Source: an uncultured Clostridia bacterium (GTDB lineage Bacteria; Bacillota; Clostridia; Christensenellales; Borkfalkiaceae). Taken from it: a DNA stretch of 27,083 bases. The notes beneath the pieces were generated by a model, which saw nothing but the letters and a program-made list of their open reading frames with translations, had not been told where the DNA came from and searched no databases. The translations under genes and the position numbers were made by a program. Each line of letters opens with the position of its first letter. The first letter of the stretch is position 1. This document shows, in pieces, positions 15,065 through 21,525 of the stretch. Where the stretch lies: positions 1-27,083 of the forward strand of contig CAKQKQ010000015.1 in the NCBI GenBank assembly GCA_934249265.1, given 5' to 3'.

Positions 15065-16021
15065 ATGAGAATTGTCAATTCTTTTAAATTGGCGTTTGCC
15101 AATATCAAAGTTACGGCTAAAAGCATGATTTTAAGGTTGATTTTGTTTTTGGCTGCTTTCGGTTGCATATACGCTTGGTTTTACACTTCGCTTAAAGGTT
15201 TTTTCACAAGCGACAGTTGGAAAGCCCTTTGCGCAAATTTGAAAAATTGCTTTTCGGCTTTTAAGTCGGGCGAAAACGGAGCAGTTTACACACACGCCAT
15301 AAGCGATTCGGTTGCGGACTGCTTTAAAGTGTTGATGCAAGAAAGAGGAGCGATCGCGCTTGCGCTTTGCGGTACGATTTTGATTTTCTGCATATTCTCT
15401 TATTTGACGGGACTTGCCGATTTCGGCTCGGCTTATCTTGTAAACGACTATATGACTTCGCTTACAAAATCTTCTTACATGACGTCGATTTTTAAAGACT
15501 TTAAGAGAAATTTGCTTTACAACTTGATTTACGTCGCGATAAATTTATTGTCGTTTATCTTGTTTGTGGCGTTCTGCGGACTGATGTTTGTTTACGGCAT
15601 AAAAGTGTTGTCGATATTCGTGTTTCCCTTGGTTGTCGTTGTTTACGTAATGGTAAAAGCGTTAAAGCGCACTTGGGTTTCTCAAGCGTTGCCCGATGTG
15701 ATTATAGGTAAAAATAAAGTCGTTGCGGCATATTCAAACAGCGCGAAGAAAACAAAAGGACATTTCGGCAAATCTTATACCACTTATTTGGTTGCTACGC
15801 TTGTAAATTTTTACGTGCAAATTTCCGGTGCAATTGTCACTTTCGGTGCGTCGCTAATATTTACGCTTCCGTTTGCAAGAGTATTTTTCATCAATTTGCA
15901 GTTTATAGATTATTCGCTTATCAACGGAATTAAATTCTACGCCGACTATGACCACGTAATCGTGCCAAAGGCTTTAAGAGAAAATGACGAAACGCTGTTA
16001 AACGGCGTAGATATGGACTGA
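15065..16021 (+). CDS. Multi-pass integral membrane protein of unknown function
   Basis: The start ATG 15065 follows GAGAGGG. The 318-residue protein has hydrophobic segments at about 22-42, 95-115, 150-178, 180-198 and one or two within 240-275, so five or six membrane passes. A soluble, probably external, loop lies at 43-94. The N-terminus (MRIVNSFKLAFANIKVTAKS) is basic and amphipathic, as in DUF624/YesL-like membrane proteins, but no family motif is certain. It has its own promoter after the phage-block terminator and is followed 132 bases later by an XRE regulator. It is most likely a host gene. No transport or enzyme signature was recognised. Confidence 0.65.
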   Translation: MRIVNSFKLAFANIKVTAKSMILRLILFLAAFGCIYAWFYTSLKGFFTSDSWKALCANLKNCFSAFKSGENGAVYTHAISDSVADCFKVLMQERGAIALALCGTILIFCIFSYLTGLADFGSAYLVNDYMTSLTKSSYMTSIFKDFKRNLLYNLIYVAINLLSFILFVAFCGLMFVYGIKVLSIFVFPLVVVVYVMVKALKRTWVSQALPDVIIGKNKVVAAYSNSAKKTKGHFGKSYTTYLVATLVNFYVQISGAIVTFGASLIFTLPFARVFFINLQFIDYSLINGIKFYADYDHVIVPKALRENDETLLNGVDMD

Positions 16022-16029
16022 TTTGTTTT

Positions 16030-16063
16030 GTTTACAGCATACGTATTATGTAAAAACGGCAAT
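16030..16063. repeat. Palindromic intergenic element, copy 1
   Basis: It begins GTTTACAGCATACGT and contains a 24-base near-palindrome (16031-16054) with TTTACA and TGTAAA arms around ATACGTAT, then continues AACGGCAA. It lies eight bases after the stop of the 15065 gene. Related copies are at 16792-16825 and 20697-20720. Confidence 0.65.
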
Positions 16064-16153
16064 ATTTTGAGTTTAACTTACAATATTTAACGCTCTATTT
16101 AAAGAAAAAGAAAGAAAAATACACTCATAAAAAACGTTAAGGAACAAACAAAA

Positions 16154-16429
16154 ATGGAAACGAGATTAAGAGAACTTCGCGAAAAACACAAATTAAAACA
16201 GACCCAACTTGCGCAATTGACGGGCATTGACCAAAGGACGATATCCAACTACGAAACGGGCAAAACTTATCCCGACGCAAAAGCCCTTGTCGCTTTTGCC
16301 GATTATTATAAAGTCAGCGTAGATTATATTTTATGCAGAACTAACGACTATGAATTGGGCAAAAAAGAAGCCGACGAACTCATCGACGATATAGTCGCTC
16401 GCTTGTTGCAATTGAAATCTAAAAAATAA
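16154..16429 (+). CDS. Small XRE-family helix-turn-helix regulator
   Basis: The 91-residue protein starts at ATG 16154 behind AAGGAA. Residues 4-60 are a complete Cro/CI-type DNA-binding domain: LRELREKHKLKQTQLAQL, then TGIDQRTISNYETGKTYPD with the recognition helix, and ALVAFADYYKVSVDYIL. A short helical tail (KKEADELIDDIVARLLQL), probably for dimerisation, follows. There is no ligand or protease domain. It could be a housekeeping regulator or, less likely, a leftover phage repressor. The terminator and a host-like gene between it and the phage block speak against a direct link. Its targets are unknown. Confidence 0.85.
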   Translation: METRLRELREKHKLKQTQLAQLTGIDQRTISNYETGKTYPDAKALVAFADYYKVSVDYILCRTNDYELGKKEADELIDDIVARLLQLKSKK

Positions 16430-16494
16430 AGTAAAAACGAATTAAAAAGTAAATATTAACGGGCGTATCGTGATATACGCCGACGAGATAAACA

Positions 16495-16598
16495 CAATAA
16501 AAACAATTGACGAAATTAGTATAATAAAGACGAGATTAGCGCAATAAAATGAAATTAGGCGCAATAAAAACAATTGCTGACATTAGCATAATAAAAAC
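16495..16598 (+). repeat. 37-bp direct repeat, two copies 67 bp apart
   Basis: Copies begin CAATAAAAACAATTG at 16495 and 16562 and continue with GA, ATTAG and ATAATAAA at the same spacing (about 33 of 37 bases equal). Between them is a shorter variant (GCAATAAAATGAAATTAG). Non-coding, A-rich. Confidence 0.6.
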
Positions 16599-16619
16599 AT
16601 AAAAATAAAAGCATAAAAA

Positions 16620-16661
16620 AGCACGCTTTTGCCATAAAGGGCAGTAAAGCGTGCTACTTTT
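16620..16661. terminator. Terminator downstream of the XRE gene, possibly bidirectional
   Basis: AGCACGCTTT (16620-16629) pairs with AAAGCGTGCT (16645-16654). The loop contains a further small stem (TGCC/GGCA). AC and seven T follow on the plus strand, and an A-run precedes it, so it may also end the minus-strand TSCPD transcript. Confidence 0.85.
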
Positions 16662-16791
16662 TTTATTAAATTATATCTGTTGCTTTTTTGTTAAATCAAT
16701 ACGCTTGGCATGTAAAACATAGGGCAAATCGATATGTAATACAATTGGTTAAGTACCGTGCGATATTACGATAAAAATTGCGATATTGCTT

Positions 16792-16825
16792 GTTTTACGC
16801 GATACGTATTTAGTAAAAACGGCAA
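16792..16825. repeat. Palindromic intergenic element, copy 2
   Basis: GTTTTACGCGATACGT followed by ATTTAGTAAAAACGGCAA. TTTTAC (16793-16798) and GTAAAA (16813-16818) are the inverted arms around ATACGTAT. It matches copy 1 at most positions, including the trailing GTAAAAACGGCAA. It ends five bases from the 3' end of the minus-strand TSCPD gene. Confidence 0.6.
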
Positions 16826-16829
16826 GAAA

Positions 16830-17081
16830 TTATTGTTCGTTTTTACTTTTATAGTCCATAAGTGCTTTTGCAAGTTGGTCGGGACAAGATGTGTTGTTGC
16901 GGCAGTTTATGCCTGAAAGAAGAGAAATTACTTCGTCAACGTCCTTTCCTTCGACGAGTTTCGCAATGCCTTGAAGATTACCGTTGCATCCGCCGATAAA
17001 TTTAACGTCGTGGACTTTTCCGTTTTCGACAGAGTAAATAATTTGTCTTGAGCAAGTGCCTTTGGTTGAATAAATTTGCAT
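16830..17081 (-). CDS. TSCPD-domain protein
   Basis: The 83-residue protein starts at ATG 17081 with GGAG upstream. It is essentially one TSCPD domain: SRQIIYSVENGKVHDVKFIGG (11-31), GNLQGIAKLVEG (34-45), and the name-giving motif NNTSCPDQLAKAL (62-74) with conserved Cys residues at 10, 32, 60 and 65. The same domain occurs at the C-terminus of some ribonucleotide reductases and as small free proteins in Clostridia. Its biochemical role is not settled, and Cys-based metal binding is a common suggestion. It follows the DUF4364 gene with 13 bases between them, so the two are co-transcribed. The length is normal for stand-alone members. Confidence 0.88.
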   Translation of the reverse strand: MQIYSTKGTCSRQIIYSVENGKVHDVKFIGGCNGNLQGIAKLVEGKDVDEVISLLSGINCRNNTSCPDQLAKALMDYKSKNEQ

Positions 17082-17094
17082 ATTATTTTTCTCC

Positions 17095-17619
17095 TTAGTC
17101 TACTAAATTATCATAAATAAGTTGATAAACACCGCTTGCTTTTTCCACCCATTTTTTGTAAATACTTTTTGCCGTTTGCCTATCGGGTACGGTAAATTTA
17201 AGTTCTAACAAAGGTTGTGAAGGGTCGAGAATTTTCAAATAAACGGTGTACGTGCCGTCTCTGTTTTTAAAGTAATCGGACACGCACTCTTGTTTTTTTC
17301 TGTATCTCGAGCGGTTATTTTTGGTGAAAGTGGTGATTTCTTCTCTTAAAGAGAGGGGGATTTGCGTGTAAAAATCCGCAAGACAGTTTCTTCCGTCGGG
17401 GGTGATGCAATACAACGCTTCGTCGCCCGTCGATACGTTGGTGATGAAAGAATGTTCTAAAAGCATATTGAGTATTGGTTTATAATCCATATAAGATATC
17501 CAATCGTTTGTAGAACAGCACATATCGACAATAGTGTTTTCCGAAAGGGCGGTTTCCATTTTGTCGAAAACAAACAAAAGTATAAGTTTGTTTACCGTTG
17601 CGTCGCCTTTTACGAGCAT
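17095..17619 (-). CDS. DUF4364 family protein (winged-helix-like)
   Basis: The start is the ATG whose complement is 17617-17619, because AGGGAGG lies seven bases upstream. A longer frame to 17658 has no such site. The product has 174 residues, normal for DUF4364. Residues 8-60 (VNKLILLFVFDKMETALSENTIVDM...DWISYMDYKPILNMLLEHSFI) read like a winged-helix DNA-binding domain, as known for this Clostridia/Bacilli family. It continues with a YCITPDGRNCLADFY wing and a beta-rich C-terminal half (DGTYTVYLKILDP, LLELKFTVPD). The function is unknown, and a transcriptional role is inferred from the fold. It has its own clear promoter, divergent from the 17777 gene. Confidence 0.82.
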   Translation of the reverse strand: MLVKGDATVNKLILLFVFDKMETALSENTIVDMCCSTNDWISYMDYKPILNMLLEHSFITNVSTGDEALYCITPDGRNCLADFYTQIPLSLREEITTFTKNNRSRYRKKQECVSDYFKNRDGTYTVYLKILDPSQPLLELKFTVPDRQTAKSIYKKWVEKASGVYQLIYDNLVD

Positions 17620-17672
17620 TTTAAAAACCTCCCTATGAAAAATTTTTCGCATTTTCAAGCGAAAACGCCATT

Positions 17673-17701
17673 ATTATAAACAAATACCGATAAAAAATCA
17701 A
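17673..17701 (-). promoter_or_regulatory. Promoter of the DUF4364-TSCPD operon
   Basis: On the minus strand TTGATT (complement of 17696-17701) and TATAAT (complement of 17673-17678) are separated by exactly 17 bases. The -10 is perfect. The start codon is about 54 bases downstream. Confidence 0.75.
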
Positions 17702-17719
17702 ACGATTTTATTCAACTTC

Positions 17720-17748
17720 TTGTTAATTCGCATATTTTGTGGTAAAAT
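17720..17748 (+). promoter_or_regulatory. Promoter of the 17777-19894 gene set
   Basis: TTGTTA (17720-17725) and TAAAAT (17743-17748) with a 17-base spacer. The start codon at 17777 is 28 bases downstream, giving a short leader. It is divergent from the DUF4364 promoter, and the two -35 boxes are only 18 bases apart. Confidence 0.7.
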
Positions 17749-17776
17749 AAAATAAAAAGCACAATTAAGGATAAGT

Positions 17777-18541
17777 ATGAACAAAGATAAAATAGACGTC
17801 GAAAACTTGCTTTATAAAATCGACGAATTGTGTAAATGTAAATATTTACTCGCGGACAAAAAAGTGGGCGAAGTGCTGAAAGTGATCGCTTCTTCAAAAA
17901 TGCTGTGCGATTTGTTTGCTTTTTGCACTAAAGAATTCGACTACGAAAAGACAAAGCGCAAATGTTTTTTAAACGGCGAAATGGGCAAAAACGGCAGATT
18001 TGTTCGCCCCGAAAAGGACAGCGATTTCATCGCGCTCGTGTTTTTGCTTTTGTATGATTTCGACATGAAAAACATGGACTTATTGCAAGTTGCTTACGCG
18101 TATTTTTACGACAGAGACCTCGAGGGGTGTTATAAGAATTTTTGCAATGAGTTGATTTTGCCTTTTAAAGAAGAAATAAAAAAGGTGACCGACCAAATGT
18201 TCGATTACGCCAAAGGGCAACAACAGCAAGTTAAGGTCGAAAAAGTATCCGCAAACTCGGCGGGCAAACCCGAAACTGCGGACAAAATAAGATACGAACA
18301 AATCGTGATAAAATTGCTTTCGGCGGATAGGGTGACGCTGTTCAACCTTAAAATCGACGATAGGACAAAATCCGACTTGATGTTGCTTTTAGACACTTTC
18401 GAGTCGGCTGTTTACGACGGCGAAAAAGACGCGATAAGGTATGCGTTCGTCGCGTATAAGTACGCCGTTACGGGCATGAAAAAAATTGAAAGCAAACTCC
18501 CCGAAATTGAAAAAATACTTGTGCAAGAAGGTATATATTAA
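17777..18541 (+). CDS. Conserved-looking hypothetical cytoplasmic protein
   Basis: The 254-residue protein starts at ATG 17777 behind AAGGAT. It is soluble, helical and charged, without a signal peptide or membrane segment. Residues 20-60 hold a Cys/Lys-rich helix (DELCKCKYLLADKKVGEVLKVIA, then FCTKEFDYEKTKRKC). Residues 83-135 hold a hydrophobic helix pair (SDFIALVFLLLYDFDMKNMDLLQVAYAYFYDRD). A Gln/Lys linker (about 148-165) leads to a C-terminal helical domain. No family was recognised. Its stop codon overlaps the NUDIX start (TAATG), so the two are translationally coupled and may share a task in nucleotide-sugar or ADP-ribose metabolism, but this is context only. Confidence 0.6.
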   Translation: MNKDKIDVENLLYKIDELCKCKYLLADKKVGEVLKVIASSKMLCDLFAFCTKEFDYEKTKRKCFLNGEMGKNGRFVRPEKDSDFIALVFLLLYDFDMKNMDLLQVAYAYFYDRDLEGCYKNFCNELILPFKEEIKKVTDQMFDYAKGQQQQVKVEKVSANSAGKPETADKIRYEQIVIKLLSADRVTLFNLKIDDRTKSDLMLLLDTFESAVYDGEKDAIRYAFVAYKYAVTGMKKIESKLPEIEKILVQEGIY

Positions 18542-19068
18542 TGCAACTTTTTGAGAAAAAAACAAGCGGACAACTCATTTACGACGGCAAAATAATTAAA
18601 GTGGAAAAGGACAATATTGTTTTGCCCAACGGCAAGGAGTCCACAAGAGAAATCGTAAGGCATAGGGGCGGTGCGGCATTGCTCGTGATAAAAGACGGCA
18701 AAGTTTTGCTTGAAAGACAGTTTAGATACGCTTACGGCGAGGTCATTTGGGAGATACCCGCGGGCAAACTCGAAAAGGGCGAAAAGCCCGAGGCAACCGC
18801 CGTGAGAGAGTTGGAAGAAGAGGCGGGTTTGATTGCCGAAGACGTGTCTTTAATGTATAAAATTTATCCCACGCCCGGGTATACCGACGAAATAATATAC
18901 ATTTACAAGGTCGAAAAAGTAAGTCAAGGCAAGACCCATTTCGACGAGGACGAAATGCTCGATTCGGTTTGGGTTGATTTAGACAAAGCGTATCAAATGA
19001 TCGACGACGGCGAAATTAAGGACGCCAAGACGATAATCGCTTTATTAACAACAAGGTGCGGTAAGTGA
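18541..19068 (+). CDS. NUDIX hydrolase, ADP-ribose pyrophosphatase type
   Basis: It hydrolyses a nucleoside diphosphate linked to another group, most likely ADP-ribose to AMP and ribose 5-phosphate. The 175-residue protein has the full NUDIX box GKLEKGEKPEATAVRELEEE followed by AGL (residues 74-96), with the metal-binding REXXEE glutamates intact. The N-terminal beta strands (GQLIYDGKIIKVEKDNIVLPNGK), the GGAALLVIKDGKVLLERQFRY stretch and YPTPGYTDEIIYIYKV after the box are typical of the YqkG/NudF-like ADP-ribose pyrophosphatases, which have Pro about 16 residues after the box. It is coupled to the gene before (one-base overlap). The length is normal. Confidence 0.9.
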   Translation: MQLFEKKTSGQLIYDGKIIKVEKDNIVLPNGKESTREIVRHRGGAALLVIKDGKVLLERQFRYAYGEVIWEIPAGKLEKGEKPEATAVRELEEEAGLIAEDVSLMYKIYPTPGYTDEIIYIYKVEKVSQGKTHFDEDEMLDSVWVDLDKAYQMIDDGEIKDAKTIIALLTTRCGK

Positions 19069-19069
19069 T

Positions 19070-19894
19070 ATGCGGGCGAACGCTAATATGAGGAAGCAAC
19101 TTGATGAGCATCCTTACCAAACGATATTGATAATTTTGCTTTACGCGGCGGGGGTTGCGACTTTCCCGTCGGCAAAAATCGCAAACGTTTTCGGCGGCGG
19201 AGAAACTGCGGCAATGTCGGTTGACTTAATTGCGAGATTTTTGTGCTGCATTATTCCGCTGATTTTGGTGTGTGATTTCGGCTATTACGACATATTGACT
19301 TTTAAGAATTTCAAAGCAAAATCGCTGCTGTATTTTTTGCCGTGCTTAATTGTAAGCATAAACAATTTTCCCATCGTTTCGCTAATCGAGGGCGAGGTGA
19401 GTTTCGCCACTGTGCAAGGAGCGAAAACGGCGGCTTACGTGCTTTTATGTATATCGATAGGCGCGGTCGAAGAAATAATTTTCAGAGGCTGTATTTATAA
19501 AATCATAAGGGAAAAGACTCAAGGTAAAAAGTACGGCTTTTTCTTTTCGCTTGTGTTTTCGTCGGCGATATTCGGCTGTATGCATTTGATAAACTTGTTA
19601 AACGGGTTTTCGCCCGCGGTATTTTTGCAAATAGGTTACAGTTTTTTAATAGGCGCGATGTGCGGTTTTGTTTTGGAAAAAACGGGAAATATTTACATGC
19701 CGATTTTACTTCATTCGCTGTTTGATTTGGGCGGACTGTTGAGCGATTATTCTATGGTAAAGGGCAATATTTGGACGGTAAACGAAATGATAGCAACGGC
19801 GGTTGTCGGGGTGGTTGTTGCCGCGTTTGTAGTATACGTTGTGTGTAAAACCGACAAAAACGAGACAATTTCGACAAGCGAAACGCTAAATTGA
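19070..19894 (+). CDS. CPBP-family intramembrane metalloprotease
   Basis: The 274-residue membrane protein starts at ATG 19070, one base after the NUDIX stop. A second Met at residue 7 is an alternative start. Hydrophobic segments lie at about 18-36, 52-68, 86-102, 121-137, 155-170, 183-202 and 240-262. The CPBP (Abi, Rce1-like) signatures are complete: VEEIIFRG with E134, E135 and R139, then FGCMHLIN with H172, and LLHSLFD with H215. These residues form the metal-dependent active site. Bacterial members act in processing of membrane-bound or prenylated peptides, bacteriocin immunity or signalling. The substrate here is unknown. It is co-transcribed with the NUDIX gene, apparently without functional kinship. 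Confidence 0.85.
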   Translation: MRANANMRKQLDEHPYQTILIILLYAAGVATFPSAKIANVFGGGETAAMSVDLIARFLCCIIPLILVCDFGYYDILTFKNFKAKSLLYFLPCLIVSINNFPIVSLIEGEVSFATVQGAKTAAYVLLCISIGAVEEIIFRGCIYKIIREKTQGKKYGFFFSLVFSSAIFGCMHLINLLNGFSPAVFLQIGYSFLIGAMCGFVLEKTGNIYMPILLHSLFDLGGLLSDYSMVKGNIWTVNEMIATAVVGVVVAAFVVYVVCKTDKNETISTSETLN

Positions 19895-19981
19895 CGGCAT
19901 TTGTATTGCGCTATATATGACGGGTTTGCGTTGCGATTAAACGCATCGAATAAGCCGAGATAAGGACTTTTAAAGGTAAAA

Positions 19982-20683
19982 ATGAAAGAAAAAGAATTAG
20001 AAAAATTATTGACCGAAAAGGGTGCGGCACTCGTCGGATTTTGCGATTTGGGTTTTGCACCGTTAGAGGATTTTAAAGATTTTAGATATGCCGTGAGTAT
20101 AGCGTGCAAACTTTCGGACAGCGTGCTGAAAACCATCGACGAAAGACCGTCGATTACTTACTTTATGCACTATCGCGCGACCAATACGAGACTCGACCAA
20201 CTTGCGCTCGATACGGTTTATTTTTTGGAAAGAAATGGCTATGGTGCATTTCCGATAGCCGCATCGCAAAGCGACAACACAAACGGAAAAGAGGCTTATA
20301 GAGGTGTGTTTCAACATAAAACGGTAGCGCGGCTTTCGGGACTCGGGTTTATAGGCAAAAGCGGACTTTTTATCACTAAAGAATACGGCTCGAAAGTCAG
20401 GTTTGCAACGGTGCTTACCGATATGCCGTTAAATAGAAATAGAGAGATAATTAAGGACGGTTGCGGCAACTGCGAAGTGTGTAAAAACGCTTGTCCGGGC
20501 GGTGCGATTAGCGGTAAAAATTACGTCGAAGGTATGAAAAGAGAAGATTTTTTCAGCGCGGAAAAGTGTTCGTTTAACATGAAAAAATACAACGACGTAG
20601 GTAGAGGGGCGGTGTGCGGAATTTGCATAAGAGTGTGTCCTTACAACAATTTAGGCAAGCGCAAATGCGAAGTTGAGGTTTAA
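19982..20683 (+). CDS. Short epoxyqueuosine-reductase-like 4Fe-4S protein
   Basis: The 233-residue protein starts at ATG 19982. The region up to residue 150 matches the QueG catalytic fold (RYAVSIACKL, DTVYFLERNGYGAFPI, AYRGVFQHKTVARLSGLGFIGKSGLFIT, RFATVLTDMPL). It is followed by a two-cluster ferredoxin module: CGNCEVCKNACP (C161, C164, C167, C171), then C196 and CGICIRVCP (C212, C215, C219). True QueG (epoxyqueuosine to queuosine in tRNA, using cobalamin) is about 310-380 residues, with a longer N-terminus and HEAT-like repeats after the clusters, both missing here. It is therefore a short paralogue of the family, common in anaerobes, probably a corrinoid-linked reductase with unknown substrate. 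No queuosine genes are adjacent. Confidence 0.78.
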   Translation: MKEKELEKLLTEKGAALVGFCDLGFAPLEDFKDFRYAVSIACKLSDSVLKTIDERPSITYFMHYRATNTRLDQLALDTVYFLERNGYGAFPIAASQSDNTNGKEAYRGVFQHKTVARLSGLGFIGKSGLFITKEYGSKVRFATVLTDMPLNRNREIIKDGCGNCEVCKNACPGGAISGKNYVEGMKREDFFSAEKCSFNMKKYNDVGRGAVCGICIRVCPYNNLGKRKCEVEV

Positions 20684-20696
20684 ACGTTTTTGCCGT

Positions 20697-20720
20697 GTTT
20701 ACAGCATACGTTTGTTGTAA
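20697..20720. repeat. Palindromic intergenic element, copy 3
   Basis: GTTTACAGCATACGT is identical to the first 15 bases of copy 1. It is followed by TTGTTGTAA, so TTACA (20699-20703) and TGTAA (20716-20720) form the arms. It lies 13 bases after the stop of the iron-sulfur gene. Confidence 0.6.
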
Positions 20721-20869
20721 TTTCGACAAAAATCGCATATTTAAAAGCGTAACAAGCGGCAAATGGTTACTAAATTGAGTAAACGAGACAAAGTAAAAAA
20801 ATAAATTTCGATGAATAAAAAGTTTTTAATTACCCACAATAATAGTAAAAGTAACGGGAGGACTTTTTT

Positions 20870-21010
20870 ATGTCGAAACAAAAAAAACACAAAGTGAGAA
20901 AAATGACTGAAGAAGATTACAACAATTATATTATGTCATTAAAAGACGAAACGCCCATTGATCTTTATACGATAGACGTAAAAGACAAAACAAACGGACG
21001 TAAAAAATAA
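20870..21010 (+). CDS. 46-residue basic protein, unknown function
   Basis: The start ATG 20870 has GGGAGG (20856-20861) at eight bases, an excellent site. The product begins MSKQKKHKVRKMTEEDYNNY, continues IMSLKDETPIDLYTIDVKD and ends NGRKK. It has a basic N-terminus (four Lys, one His and one Arg in the first 11), an acidic-to-neutral middle and a basic end, with no membrane segment. The tight ribosome binding site and a strong terminator 24 bases after the stop make a monocistronic small gene plausible. It might be a small nucleic-acid- or ribosome-associated protein, but nothing in the sequence proves this. Confidence 0.65.
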   Translation: MSKQKKHKVRKMTEEDYNNYIMSLKDETPIDLYTIDVKDKTNGRKK

Positions 21011-21033
21011 AAAAGACTGATTTTACTTTTTAA

Positions 21034-21087
21034 AGAGACCTAAAGAATTTTGCGAGTTGCGTAAAAGACTTTGGGTTTCTTTTTTTG
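21034..21087 (+). terminator. Intrinsic terminator of the 46-residue gene
   Basis: AGAGACCTAAAG (21034-21045) pairs with CTTTGGGTTTCT (21069-21080) with two G-U pairs. An inner stem TTTTGCG/CGTAAAA extends the hairpin, and seven T follow (21081-21087). Confidence 0.85.
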
Positions 21088-21322
21088 TGCAAAAATTATA
21101 TTTTTCAATTAATCGCTTGATGGCTTTATAACTTAAATCAGTAAAATTTCAGCGGCGTAACGACAATGCAAGTCATATAAAATCACCAATTAAGCCGAAA
21201 AGTTTAATTGTTTTTTCGGTTATTCGACAAAAATTTTAGCGAAATTTAGACAAAATTAAGCAAAATATAGACAAAATAAAATGAAAATGCAAAGCATTTT
21301 GAATATAAATAATCAAAATCTC

Positions 21323-21351
21323 TTGAATTTTTATATAAAAAATGTTATTAT
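21323..21351 (+). promoter_or_regulatory. Probable asnS promoter
   Basis: TTGAAT (21323-21328), 17 bases, then TATTAT (21346-21351) with TG one base before it. A perfect TATAAT overlaps downstream at 21351-21356 but has a 22-base spacer to the same -35. The transcript would start near 21358. Confidence 0.6.
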
Positions 21352-21525
21352 ATAATATATGCGGTTTTTCAAATTTTTTAAAACCGTGCTACTTAACTAA
21401 ATTTTTAATATGCCGAGCAATGAATAAAGCGACAAAAAGCATCGAATAAAACGGCGTGTAAAGCGGCTGATAAAGAGGTAAGCAAAGCGGCGAATTATTC
21501 GGTTGTTTCTCGGCGGGAGTGAGAT

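Larger units (their letters stand above)
16430..16829. other. 400-bp non-coding region between convergent genes
   Basis: It holds a hairpin (GGCGTAT/ATACGCC, 16462-16481), a 67-bp-spaced direct repeat (16495-16598), a terminator (16620-16661) and a palindromic element (16792-16825). No gene was seen. Confidence 0.6.
21011..21525. other. 515-bp intergenic region with terminator, asnS promoter and leader
   Basis: After the terminator (21034-21087) comes a very A+T-rich stretch without features to about 21320, then the asnS promoter (21323-21351) and a leader of roughly 165 bases. In the leader, CGGTTTT (21362-21368) and AAAACCG (21380-21386) form a hairpin. A run of AGCGGC/AGCATC/ACGGCG pieces at 11-13-base steps follows (21427-21492). 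No T-box motif (TGGNACCGCG) or other known riboswitch was found. Confidence 0.55.

Noticed and set aside
16154..16429. XRE protein as the phage-block repressor
   Set aside because: It is separated from the block by a strong terminator, a host-like membrane-protein gene and its own intergenic regions, and no operator-like repeats for it were seen at the phage promoters.
21357..21525. T-box riboswitch before asnS
   Set aside because: asnS is often T-box controlled in Firmicutes, but no TGGNACCGCG-like antiterminator motif or terminator-antiterminator pair was found in the leader.
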